64,000 nt of DNA from Patiria miniata. Taxonomy: Eukaryota > Echinodermata > Asteroidea > Valvatida > Asterinidae. This document shows, piece after piece, positions 1-11,750 of the stretch (position 1 is the stretch's first letter; every line of letters begins with the position of its first letter). The stretch spans positions 2,315,983-2,379,982 of the forward strand of contig NW_024037060.1 of NCBI RefSeq assembly GCF_015706575.1. The letters run 5' to 3'. The position numbers and the translations under genes are program-made. The notes under the pieces were generated by a model. That model ran no database searches and was not told the DNA's origin. It saw only the letters and a list, made by a program, of their open reading frames with translations.

Positions 1-70
1 GCCGATGCGATGATCTCCTTACAAATCCAATTGTGCACACCCAAATTTTAGGACAACGCAAAAATAATGA

Positions 71-166
71 CACAGTCACCGCGTAGCTTGGTATCCGGTA
101 AGTTATACGCCATTGTTTGGGGGAATACTGGACGCCGTACGTTCGAATCCTAACGGCACCATTTTT
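71..166 (+). repeat. tRNA-like Pol III unit, probable SINE remnant
   Basis: An A-box-like stretch (84-98) is followed by a B-box-like GTTCGAATCC (141-150) and a T-run terminator at 162-166. The T-arm pairs poorly and the acceptor strands do not match, so this is not a credible tRNA. A degraded tRNA-derived SINE is more likely. Confidence 0.3.
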
Positions 167-411
167 CTTATCTTGCTCTAATTGTGTTATTTAAGTCAAG
201 TCCTAGTTACCTATGAAAGCAATTTCACCTTTTTTTCTGATTCATGGCTCTGTCTGGAGGTGTTTTTTTGTTAAGGACGTAAAGTCCGAGAACCAACAAC
301 AGACACGTTAACTTAAGACACGTGCGAAGTGGTTAAACCTGGTTGCAGAAAAGTTCATTATTGCTGCCCGGCTCTCTCTACCAAATTCCGACCATTGGAA
401 GTCAGAAGTGG

Positions 412-472
412 CAGTCAGTAAGTCAGTCGGTCCGTCGGGGAGTCAGTCGGGGAGTCAGTCAGTCAGTCAGAA
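412..472. repeat. GTCA-rich short tandem repeat
   Basis: Imperfect tandem GTCAGTCA/GTCGGTCC units just upstream of the ATG at 511. It is a simple repeat that would lie in a 5' leader if the following ORF is real. Confidence 0.7.
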
Positions 473-510
473 GGAGGACACTAGGCTGCACTTTGGGACC
501 AGCAAAGAAA

Positions 511-720
511 ATGAGTTCGGACATTTTCCTCTCAGATAATAACAGCGACGCTTTCGGTTTGGACAGTCTTCTCAAAGACGATCACTACTGGCACATCGTT
601 CGTTTAGCGTGTGCCACGGGGTCTGTCGCCGTGAATCAGCACCGCAAAGCCGCCCAGGAACTGTTGGTCGTCTGCACGGATTTTGCAACCGGAAGTTGTA
701 CATCTTCTGCGGTGGTGTAA
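511..720 (+). CDS. Unrecognised short ORF or first exon
   Basis: An open frame starts at ATG 511 in a purine-rich context (GAAAATGAG) and ends at TAA 720, giving 69 residues. It opens with an acidic/serine-rich segment (MSSDIFLSDNNSD) and continues as a mixed helical-looking stretch. The frame is also open upstream to 343, but that part translates a GTCA simple repeat and is unlikely to be coding. I recognise no family. It could be the first exon of a longer gene, with possible donors near the 3' end (GTG|gtgtaa), but I found no convincing downstream exon before ISOC1. It could also be noise. Confidence 0.25.
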   Translation: MSSDIFLSDNNSDAFGLDSLLKDDHYWHIVRLACATGSVAVNQHRKAAQELLVVCTDFATGSCTSSAVV

Positions 721-2606
721 ATGCCTTCTCACTGAAACCGCGCGTCTTATTTCCCAAAATAACCTGATTTAAATCACAAGTTCCAATTATAGACATTACT
801 CGTTACTCAATATAACAAATCTTGATTCATTTCTTCAGGATTTTGGTCATATTATGCGTTGACTGCAACACCTCATCCATCCCTCCCCTAGAAAAACTCT
901 GACTCCAAAACCCCAGCTACCCCTCTCCCCTCCCACATCCCTGGAAAATGCTTGATCCGTCCCTGCGGTCGTACTCATTTCTGAGCCCAATTTGTATTCA
1001 AGTTCTTAGCCAAAATATTACTTTGCAAAATCAGTTTTCGTCCTGAGCTAAATTAACAGCATGAGAAACAGTCACAAGCCACAAACATCACATGTCATTG
1101 CTAGGCCAAATGTAACTTACTTTCAAACCCAACACGGGATGCGGTTCAGGCTAGACCTGTCACGGGGTCGATGAGCAGACAACCAAACGCCCAGATTGGG
1201 TCGAGATGGATCTAATTTAGTAATTTTGGTAACCGCAATTGTTGCAGGTCTAAATCATTTAAAGGCATTGCTTTTAATATGTTCCCGCATCGGAGCGAAA
1301 TTTCTATGTGGTGGGGGAAAAGGGTTCACCCACCCCACACCTAAATTTGGCTTACCGCGACCACACGACACTTAGACTAGAAATCTATTTTAAAAATGTC
1401 ATTTTCAGACTAAAGGACACGCTGCATACACAGGCAACTGTTAACATTATCGCTGTATTGTCCGATTATCTTCCAAAACTTATAGGCTGATATTGTGTTT
1501 CTTTGTATCCACCGTACCGTAATGTCCAGCTTGATGCGCTGGTGACCCCTCGTATAATTGCCCACAAATGTTTGTGAAAGAAAGACAAGACGTTGCAAAG
1601 CTTTTTGTGTCAAAAAACTGAACCTTATGACCATGACCAATGCCTGTGAAATCCGGAAGTGTTGACCCCTAAGTCATGCAGGATGAACAAAACGCGTGCT
1701 CATAGAAATTGAGTCACCACGGGGCCGGGCCGGGAGTCAGCGGCGCATCTACGCTGTCATGGGGGCACCTGGGGTACATCAATTTTTTAAGGGGGGCACT
1801 ATATGCGGGGGGGGGGGGGGGCACAGACATCCGCTAGAGGAGGGGGGGGGGGGCGGCACGTTCCCGGGTCCCCGCTAGTACGCCGCTGCGTGCCAGGTGT
1901 AGACAAATTTCTAATAAATTATCATGAAGCCAAAGACCATAGTGCTCTTTTCAAGTGACTTTTAAAAAAGAAATAAGGTTCCCAATGTTGCACAATAGGT
2001 AGGCTAATGAAGCTACAAGGAAACTTTAAGAGGGCGATGTCACGGTTTTTCTACCACATTGAGTTGTTCTGGATCTGATAAGATGGAAGATGATAAAGAT
2101 TATGCCTATGCCATACATTGTGTTACGCACGGTCAAACCATTGCCTCCTTCATATAGTTCTGTTCGAAGATGTTACTATTGAACTCAGTCGCTCTTATAT
2201 TTTAACATGTCACTTTGATAAAAAACAAAAAACAGATGAACTGTTCTTGCAGTTCTGAACGCCGGCAGTTTAATTTTGTCATCCTAATAATGCTTCCGAA
2301 GCAGGAAATCTCAGTCGTTGTGTTTGGATAATGTGACAAACTTCGTCTCGGAAGCCGCAATTTACGGAGTCTAAATTTGTAATCTGCCCGTTTAGTCAGT
2401 TTTATCCAACGAATTTACAGTTTCCTCATAAAGATTGGTGCTAGTTCAAAGTTAAGCTCCAATTGTAGTTGCGTTGATAGGGTCCGATTCCTCATGATCA
2501 TCCAGACCGCGCGTCGCTACCTATACCTGTCGCCGACCGTACGCTGTGATGTGCTATCTGTGATAGCGCCCTCTAAGTGACAGAAATAGAACACTGCAAA
2601 ATCAAG
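721..2606. other. Non-coding stretch upstream of ISOC1-like gene
   Basis: No supported gene. It holds runs of 9 to 16 Gs around 1794-1856, which are assembly-prone and could form G-quadruplexes. At 895-967 a C-rich segment ends in a 'gatccgtccctg' edge resembling the repeat edge at 34797-34812. The last ~100 bp would be the ISOC1 promoter and 5' UTR; no TATA box is evident. Confidence 0.5.
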
Positions 2607-4695
2607 ATGGCAGCCCCCATGAGAACTTTGGGAAACCTCGCAGCGGAATCGACCGTATTTTTCCTGTGCGATATGCAGGAGAAATTCAAACCTGCTATTA
2701 AGTATTTTTCGGATATAGTGGAAGTCGCAAAGAGGCTGGTAAGGAAATTAGGTCGGGAGTAATGCCGTTTACAGCTTCTAAACTTAGATCGTATTTGTTC
2801 GCATTTTATTTTGACATGTTTGAAATTGAATTGATCATTTGATGATTTGTCACAGAAAAGCGGGGAAAGAATGTTGCAACCTGACGTAGCCCCATAAATG
2901 TGGCCAATTTACTGGACTACCTCCGTAAATAAAGGCCACACTTAAACCATGTACCCGAACATGTAGACTTTTTTTGTAGTTTATTTACCCTTTAGATTAA
3001 TAAATAAATAAGTAATAAGGAGCACACTCACCCTCTGTAATTCCCGGTAGAAAATTATTCCCCCCCCCCCCCTTTTCAAACTTTTAGTTTTCATGTAATG
3101 TCAAGAACATGTTGGAAACAAATATTATTATTAAGTTTTACAAGATATTTCTGATGGTAAAAATATCAGAAAATTAAAAAATAAATATGTGGCAGGAAAA
3201 AGGATGTGGGCGGGGACGAGAAACAGGTACATTTTTTTGTTTGGCCTAAGTAGGTCTATGTAAACCAGTTACATACTATTTTTGCAAAATGTATTTATTT
3301 GTTTGTTTATTTTTTGCAGACAGAAACGTCAAAGATTTTGGAAATTCCACTGATTGTTACAGAGCAGGTGAGCATATATCAAAAAAAGATTTTTTTTGTT
3401 TCAGATCTTGAACTTGCAGAAATACATGATACATCCCTCCAATATTTTTTTACCATTGGGGACCCAAAATTGCTGAAAGTAACAATTGGATGTTTACAAG
3501 TTTTTTTCAGCTTTGATACATTTACCTGTCAATGACTATTGCCACCCAACACTGCTAAAATTTCAAAAGTGCTGTTAAAAGAATAAGAAAAAAACCCCAA
3601 TATTTCACACCCCTTTGGCTATTAATCACCAACAAGTATTTACTGTTTTTTTATTTCATAAAATTCTTGTCTTTCTTCCTGTGAATTAGTATCCAAAAGG
3701 TCTTGGAAGCACTGTGTCCGATCTGGACATTACACACGCAGTGGGAGTGTTTCCCAAGACTAAGTTCTCTATGGTCCTGCCCCCTGTGGAAGAGGAACTG
3801 CAGAAGCGACCAAATCTGAGATCAGTTGTTCTCTTTGGGATTGAGGTGAGTGGGTTTTAACGATTTAGATCTTCATTCTTCTTTTCTTGGTATTTTTTTC
3901 CTGCTTTTCCCCACTCATTTTCCCACCCATTTTCCCCTTTTTAAGTTGATGTGGATCTACAATTTTCTGTGAACAGACCCCAAAATAGTTCTTGTTTTAT
4001 ATCAAATAAATTGAAATAAATTTAGAGCTACATGTATACATTTAGTACTGTATACATTGAGTAATGTGCCCAAAATACTGGGTTTTGCCCAAGCTTTCTT
4101 GGATGGGACTCGAACCCGTTACCTCCTGCCTACAAGTGCAGATGTCTTTTACTCACCCAGCGAGATTGTGAGGGTCAGCTATCTCGTTCGAAAATCCAGT
4201 ATTGAAATTTTCCTGGTGAAAAATTATATCATTCTAAAAATACTAATTCCCTTTTTGCAATTCTCTCCCAGACAATAGAAAATAAATATAGAGAAAATAA
4301 ATATAAAGAAAATGGAATTTTTTTTCTTTTTCTACAGGCCCATGTGTGCGTTCAGCAAACTGCCCTGGATCTCTTAGCGAAGGGGTTGGAGGTTCACATT
4401 GTGGCAGACGCCTGCTCTTCAAGGAGCATGATGGATCGACAGTTTGCATATGAGGTAACCCACAGCAATGAAAGCAAGACAAAAATCTCTGGAGCATGTT
4501 ATGCAATATTTTCCCTTTGTGGTTAACTTGATTTTATTCTTTTTTCAGAGACTTCGGCAGGCCGGAGCAATAGTCACCACCAGCGAAGCCGTCATATTCC
4601 AGCTGCTAGGCGAGTCCAAGCATCCCAAGTTCAAGGAGGTTCAGGCTCTGGTCAAAGCTGTAGCACCGGTCTCGGGGCTTGCGCCTAATCTATAA
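2607..4695 (+). CDS. ISOC1: Isochorismatase domain-containing protein (ISOC1/ISOC2 family)
   Basis: Five exons: 2607-2738, 3320-3367, 3690-3845, 4338-4454 and 4549-4695. All have GT-AG borders in phase 0 and join to 199 aa. The protein is a cysteine-hydrolase-fold (isochorismatase-like) enzyme. The family triad positions are present: Asp22 in CDMQEKF, Lys85 (or Lys83) in KTKFSM, and Cys116 in HVCVQQT. The cis-peptide-type TEQYPKG motif follows exon 2. The C-terminal TSEAV...HPKFKEVQ region is complete. The core reads closer to vertebrate ISOC1 ([21 protein letters not shown]), while the length fits ISOC2 (about 205 aa) because the ISOC1 N-terminal extension is absent. The physiological substrate of metazoan ISOC proteins is not established. 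The start ATG lies in AAGATGGCAGC, a YY1-like context. The neighbouring complexin gene is tail-to-tail. Confidence 0.95.
4101..4166 (-). repeat. tRNA-derived SINE remnant in ISOC1 intron 4 (phase-0 intron after exon 3)
   Basis: On the minus strand there is a B-box region GGGTTCGAGTCCC preceded by AGACATCTGCACT. The same phrases occur in the split element at 55430-55510. It is a fragment, with no intact cloverleaf. Confidence 0.45.
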
Positions 4696-5640
4696 ATGTC
4701 ATCCGTACTCTTAGGTATACAGTCAAGTCCATAGAGCTGTGAAGTGCCAAATGCACTGACAAGAGTTTTTCTACACAGCCAAAAAAAAGTTATAAGGTGA
4801 AAAGATCATGCCTAATGCTTAATCTTCACTGTCATTTTTTACACGTTTAATACTTTTCTTCAATATTTGAGAGCTGTATTGCTGAAGTGATAATATTGGG
4901 TAATTTTGTATGGAATATAGAAAGTATCAGAATGAGACTGTGTACATTGCTTCCTCCTCAATTATGTGGTTGCACAAGTAAACTTTGAGACAATTTTGAA
5001 AAGAGGAAAGTAACAAGAAGGCTCGATAGGAGAGTGGCCCAAGTGGGGAGTAAGTAGTATGCCAAGAAGAGCTTAGAAGTAGTATCACTGCAAGAGGACA
5101 GTATTGGTAAACAAACAGAATCAAATAACATAGAAGCCGATGGGAGAGTGGGGAGTAGGTAGTATGATCGTAAGAGCTCAGAAAACAGTCTCTTCCAATA
5201 TATCAAACTAAAACGAAAATTCCAAGGATCTATTGATTTGTTCCCTGCTACAGAATGTGTATTTTGTACATTTTGCATGTTCTTTTATTTTTCAAGATTA
5301 AAAAATAAAACGCTTGCCTGTCTAAATCAAATTTGTAAAATGACCATTTTCCTACAACTCACTTCCTCAATGCATTTAGTTTTACCAAATTGTGGTAAAC
5401 ATGATTGCTTAAGGACACACGAACAATGCTCTGAAGACTTGTCTGCTTCTGTTCCAAAAATCCCAAGTTAATAATTGTTTGAACTAAGTCATGGACTTCT
5501 TGAGTGTCATATCAACTTAATCATTAATTTTATTTGATTATTTGTAATGTACCAACGTTCGTGTACTTTTTTCACCAAACCTCCTGAACATAACAGAATA
5601 AAACACATCAACATTTGGAATTTTATAATCATATTTTATT
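4696..5640 (+). other. Probable ISOC1 3' UTR with convergent poly(A) signals
   Basis: AATAAA occurs on the plus strand at 5304-5309 and 5597-5602. On the minus strand an AATAAA (forward TTTATT, 5635-5640) could serve complexin. The two convergent transcripts may therefore end next to each other or overlap. A short imperfect duplication (about 5015-5080 and 5135-5180) lies inside. Confidence 0.45.
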
Positions 5641-8600
5641 CAATGTAATGCTTAATATTTATAGAAAATTTCCATCTCTTTTTATAAAATTATACTTTAT
5701 CTTTACAGAAATGCATAGACCATCAGCAAAAATGAGGCTCAACAAATATTTAGTGCAAGAATAGATTGTATAAAAGGAGTTATCGTTCACCAATTTTTTT
5801 CGAAAAACCATAAAGTAGCAGCAATTCATATTTGACAAGTTAAAAAAAAAAATGTGTAAAATAAATCTACGATTTTGGTCAAACCAACACTATATGTCAT
5901 GTTGGTAAAATTTACCAGAAAAACTCTTTAAAAGGTACAACTTATCCTGATTTTTTTCTCTCCAAAATTTTACTTGCAGACTAGTAACTGAAGTATCTAC
6001 GTCAGACGGTTAAAACAACTTTGTGTCACTTCTTGGAAAAGACAATGACAGCGCTAAATGTTTGGACTATTTAGCATATCCAACCAATTGTAACTAGTAA
6101 TAAATCATGCATTAATAGACAAGTTTTTTTGCATAATCTACATAACTTGGCTCATATGTCTGCTTCAGCATTGAACAGATACAAGTTACAAACACATGGT
6201 ACATGACATCATGTTCTCCACATTTCTTGAATAAACCAAATATTTGTTTAATACATTTAACCCTAAGGTCGTTTTTTTTGCTGTCAAAAAAATATTTTGG
6301 AAATATATGAATATGCATATATCACACGTCTGGTCATGGTTGTACTTCTTGATACTGAGGGTGCAACATTATCAAAATGCATACATTAAAAATTTAAAAA
6401 AAAATCTTCCCAAAGGCAGTTGTTTCTGTCATTGATAAGGCACATACTTTATTTATTGGGAAGGAAAAAAAACTGTGGCTCTTGTTTTTCTGTTGTAAGC
6501 CGTAATTTCAGGAAAATGAAATGTGGCAAAAAACTATAAAATGCAATGTGAAGCAAGCCACAGTTAACATGAATTCCACTCAAAATTGTAATTGATATTC
6601 ATAATTTTCAGTACGCCCTGAAACAAAATTGTGCCTTTGGTTGCAATGTGAAGTTCTTGCTAAATAAATCACAATAAATAAAATCCAAATTAAAGGGTTA
6701 AACAATGAGCATGAAAATCAGTTCGCCAATTCCCCAGTATCACCCTTGTTTTGCAACTTGACATAGAACACAGATTTTCAATACAGGAGAGTAAGGCTGT
6801 GTCAAAGTTACTAAGCTACATGTACATGTATGGCCAGCATTTACTGAATCCACTCCTCACAGAGACACGTCTTACAGCTGTAATCAAGTAAATCGGATGC
6901 AATCTGATACACATCTGAGCTTTAGGGGAAATAATGGCTTTTTAACATTTATGAGAAAAAAGTAGCGAGTCCAGCTGATAGTTTGCAGTTTCTAAACAGC
7001 CCGATACCAAGCCAGCTCGCCAAGGGCTAAGTTAAAACTCATCAGTGATAGCAATTCCGAGTTTGAATGACTTGGCTGTGGCTAGCAGTTGCGCACAAGT
7101 CTATGCAAAGTATGGGAAGTGACTGTAGCCGCTTCCATAGGTGCATGTGTCATTGCTAGCCGTAGCCATGTAATTCAGATGTGGTCCAACATAATATCCT
7201 ACATGTACATGTACGTACATCCATTTCATCAACATCGTTCAGTCTTTAAATTTTATACCAATAAATCTGCACAAGCCTTCATCAATTTCAGATTATCATG
7301 TTGCTGACTCACCAATTGGTTGTGCATACTAATTGAGATCTCGTTAATTTTTCATTTCTGCAATAAATTTCCATTTTGCAGTTTCCTAATATAAATGTAC
7401 AGAAACACACCGGTGACGTCTACATGTATACAAACCATTTCTAAAATGCACTTCAGTGATTTTACAATAACTATCTGTTTCTCTGAACTCGTGTTTCTCT
7501 GCTTTTTTTGTATAAAAAAAAAATTACATTGGGAAAACATACAGCATGAGGCAAAAAAATGTCGTAACTAAACATTGTTTTCTTCTTATCAAACCTAATA
7601 AATAAATAAAAAAACACTAAAGGTTGCAGATCATTCCAATGAAACCTTAGAAAAAGCTAATACCGGTAGATTGAACTGAAGAAGTGAGTTTAAATGCGTA
7701 ATATATTTACAGTGTTATTGTGTTTATCGCCAATGTTATCATTTGTTGAAATTAACGAGCCTGACGTTAAATTCAATCCAAATAAATGTACATCCAAATA
7801 ATTTTTTTTCCAGCTCTGGAAATATGGAAGACTAGATTCCACAGCAAACAGTTCCAGGCACCTTCACATTTTTCATATTTGAAGGCATCTTCAACTATTT
7901 CAAATTATTCTTTAATATATAATTTACAAAACAAAAGATTCTACCTCCAATTGGAAAACTATATTTTTTGTTCAGAAACTCCTCAAAATTAAAATTGGCA
8001 CATTTGCATTAATTTCTTTTATAAAGGTTTGCGTAACAATCAAGAAAAAAAATCTGAGGTTTTCATATGACAAAAGGTTTTGTAAGGCACAACTAATCGC
8101 GGAAGACTTCCTATCAAAAGCACCTACCTGAAGCATCATTCCAAAATATAAAATCTACTTGCACGAACATCTACTGTTAGTCCTTTTCACACATTACAAT
8201 TTGGTTTCTCTGTTACACTTTCACAGAGGCCCTTTGAGATATGCTTACTTCTGATGAAGTTTACATCATGACTTTAAAAATTTTGCAAGGAATGAGTGAG
8301 ATACTTTCCCATGGGATATGCATGAGTGTTTGTCACATTGTCAGTGTTCCCAATAAGCAAAATTGAGAGAAAAGTTCAGTCGTTTTTAAGTTTTTGTTCA
8401 TTGTGGGCTTTTTCAACACCAATACCATCCCGACCCCTGCACAACTAAATCTATATTGCATAGTCGAAACAGTTTTTGTTTTGGTACAGAAAAAGACACC
8501 ACCAAGACGTCAAAGGGATGAACAAAGTCGAGATGAATTTTATGCAAAGATGTGCCATTCATTGAATGTCAGACGATAACAATTGAGTGCGTAGACCCTG

Positions 8601-9482
8601 AAACGAATGAGACTGATTAAACCACTCATCAGTATGGACTCTGTTCACGAACAGTAGACGGTGATTTTTCCAAACCCTTTCAATTTCAAACTCCAGCACG
8701 AGGGCACACCACGTTCACGGAATGGTTCTCGCGCAACTGATTCCATTTTATGTGATCACAAATAAATGCGTTCCAACATCCATTCCAGTGGTCTGTCCAA
8801 ATTCTCTCTTTGTTACCGTTGAGGGGGTACTTCATACCTGTGCACTGAGTCCATAATGCAACCATTCAACCATTTCTGCAATTTGACTTCCTATTTCATA
8901 GATTGGTGAGACTGTAAAACTTATGGCTGCCTTGCGTTCCCTGAAACACTGACTTATGTCAGCATAAAGGCAAAAAGTATTCACTAAATTACTGAGAATA
9001 TGCCACTTGACCAAGTCTTAGCCACATCCCTGTCCTTCGCTGTATGACTCCGTCCGTGAACACAAGAGGGCGCTCTACATAAACGCATGCAAAGGACACA
9101 CTGCAGGTTCACGCATTCTGTTCGCCATGTCTTCAATCTTCACATACTAACTGTGCACGTGGCAATTTCCTCCAATAATCTTTCAATATCTGAATACTGG
9201 TTGCTCTATCACAGTTTTGCCATTGAGCAAATAGCGGCGCACACAAATCTGCACACATGCTGTAATTTCTCTCTAAATCGGTGATCTTTAGCAAGTAAAC
9301 TAATGCCACACTGTAGAATTGGCACTATGCCAACTGTGAGTTAGATGCCTTGTGTGTCGCAGCCTACGTCTGAGGTGATGTGCTGTCTAATAAATTGCGT
9401 GAGTTGACAATCCTCAAATCTTTCAAACCGTCTCAAAATTGTACGGTTCGTCACCATGGTAACACTGATCCCAATCCGATGA
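5641..9482 (-). other. Possible long complexin 3' UTR / intergenic
   Basis: No coding region is supported on either strand. The sequence is AT-rich with TACATGTA-type palindromes (for example 7195-7215). If the minus-strand poly(A) signal near 5635 is used, complexin would have a 3' UTR of about 3.8 kb. Long 3' UTRs are common in neuronal genes, but this is inference. Confidence 0.35.
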
Positions 9483-10662
9483 TCACATGACCACGCAGCT
9501 GTTTTCGTCTTTTCCTTTGCCTTTGCCCGTGTCCTTGGCAGACGACGATGACGAGCTTTTCCCCAGCTGGTCTCTGCTGTCCAGCAGCTTCTGGTCTGTC
9601 TTGGATTCCTTCAGGCCATACTTCTCCCGCATCTTGTTGCGTTCCACTGCCCTCTCCGCTTTCTTCTTCAGCTGGGCTTCATCCCGCTTGGCTCTAAAAA
9701 AGTATGACAACAATACAAAAAAGATGATGAATGGATAACATTCAAAAGTTGACCTCTGAAGAAATTTCTTTATCAGTTTTGTTTTGTTTTGTCTTTGTTT
9801 ATTTTTTTCAAGGAACTGAAACGGAGCACTTCACAACCAGTATCGGCAGCTCATCTGCCTTTTAACAATATTTTCAACCAAGAAACAAATCCCAAACCTG
9901 GCTAAGCCACCGGTCATTTTTTTAACGATGGTTCCATTTGAAAAAAAATCACACAATATGCTCTGGGCATCATCAATTGCTCACTGAAAAATGTGTACAT
10001 GTAGTTGCAACTGGGCTAAAACTGAAATGGGGCAAAAAAGCATGATTGCAGTGTAATGCTGACAGTCATGATTCTCACATTTATACATGACCCCGTTAGT
10101 TGCTTTTTGTCTTCAAGTAAACTGGAATCCCTGATCCTGATTGGTCGATCCATGGCATCCCATATACCACACTCCATATACCACAGCAAATATCACGCTA
10201 TTCTAAGATGCACGCCCTGTTCCTGCTGCACGCATTTGATAACTGCTGAAACGTTCGTGTCGATCCAGCCTGCGCGTGTTCCGTCTTTACTGTGCATCAA
10301 GTTTGCTTGAAGATAATTTCATCATCCCACTTGCGCTCTTGGAACATTGCAAATGTAGTGCATACCACTCAGTCTTTGGCCTTTATAGGTCTTTGTAGGT
10401 CTTTGTCTTTTAGTAGGATGTCCCTCTTGTGTATTTTGCTTGTCCTCCTTGGATGGTCTTTTGAGAAGGTTCGTTATGAATTTCAAAATTTTTAAGATGG
10501 GATTATGAATGCTTACTTCTCCCTGGCAGCTCTGTCCTCCTCATCCTGTTCTCGTTTGTAGTCGTACGGCTCATCCTCTTTCTTCTCCTCCCCGGACAGA
10601 CCGATAGTCTTAGTGATGCTGGATACTTGGTTCTTGACCAAGGCCTTGCCCATCATATCCAT
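9483..10662 (-). CDS. CPLX: Complexin (SNARE-complex regulator) with C-terminal CaaX box
   Basis: Two coding exons: complement(10517-10662) and complement(9483-9693), joined in phase 2 (GAG AA|A GCC) to give 118 aa. The order is an N-terminal domain (MDMMGKALVKNQ), an acidic/charged accessory helix (about 25-55), and a central SNARE-binding helix ending in MREKYGLKE (about 68-80). A Ser/Gly/Lys-rich tail ends in CVVM, a CaaX box whose terminal Met favours farnesylation. Complexins bind assembled SNAREs at synapses and clamp or promote fusion. Prenylated tails are known in vertebrate CPLX3/4 and many invertebrate complexins. At 118 aa it is slightly shorter than the usual ~134-140. The start has a strong context (GTCACCATGG). 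An upstream non-coding exon with a TATA box is proposed separately. Confidence 0.95.
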
Positions 10663-11651
10663 GGTGACAGCGTGTGTGGTTGGGACACTCTATCTGGTTG
10701 TGATAATAGAGTGCGTGGTAAATGAATGCCTCTCTTAAAATGATTTTCAGGATTTTTATATTTTTTGGTGAAATTTGTGATGCTGGTAATATTTAAAATG
10801 TTCTTTAAAAGTTTCAAACTGAAACTTCATAAAAAACCACTTTAGAGATTCATGTAATTAAAAAAAAAATATGACACTTGTGTCCAAGATTTTCTCCTGA
10901 AATGACGCAAAATTAGCATGACATTTCAGACAGTCCGATTTCAAAATTTACTAACTTCGCTTTGGAAAAGTTTAAAAAAACAAAGTGGCGTTTGAAAGAG
11001 CAAGGTCTATATTTTACTAATATTGCAATAACTCAAAACTTGCTTTCTTGCCCTTAAGTGCCTGATTTTGACATACAACGTCACATATGATTCAATGTTA
11101 AATCTGAGAAATTGACTTGTGACCCAATATTGTTGGTATGTTGGCCTATCGCCAGACTACAAAGGATAAAAATAAACAAATATTAAAAACATTAAAATAT
11201 AAAATAAAATTATTGTAATCCAGATAAAAATCATAGGGAGGAAGGGTGAACATATATATTACATATTTCCTCCCCTCCGTCCCCCCCCCCCCCCAAAAGT
11301 TAAAACTCCCTACATCTTGATGTACATGTAATGAACATTATTTGAAAATATGCTTACTCTATTAATTAAACTTTTAGCATTTTGCCCAAAGTATTACTTG
11401 GACCACGGATCCTCTACACAAGGATAAACGACTCATCTAAGCTTGTGAACATGTAGACAGCATAGAACATGTAGAACAATGCGTGCAGCTAGCTGGCACC
11501 TGTGAACATCTCGCGCATGTGCACGCACGACGCGAAAGGTCCGTATCACTCATGTACCCAGAAATACGGGGAAGTCATTTATTTTTGTTATGTGTAGAGG
11601 ATCCGTGCTTGGACTAGTACAAAAAAACTTCAAATAGCCACTTGACCTTAC

Positions 11652-11750
11652 CTTGCATATAAACCAAACTGCACTCCTCACTTGTCAATTGCTGGCTCCA
11701 TACAATCCCACAAACTATGGAAACGGGAGACACACCATCACCTTATAAAT
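11652..11750 (-). promoter_or_regulatory. Candidate complexin promoter and 5' UTR exon
   Basis: On the minus strand a TATA-like ATTTATAAGG (11741-11750) lies about 90 bp upstream of a consensus donor (CAAG|GTAAGG, last exon base 11652). A possible acceptor lies just upstream of the coding exon (AACCAG, exon from 10693). A spliced leader exon of about 60 bp fits this. It is inferred only. Confidence 0.35.

Noticed and set aside
1790..1870. Functional G-rich regulatory island
   Set aside because: Runs of 9-16 Gs of this kind recur across the window and may be sequencing or assembly length errors. Nothing else supports function.
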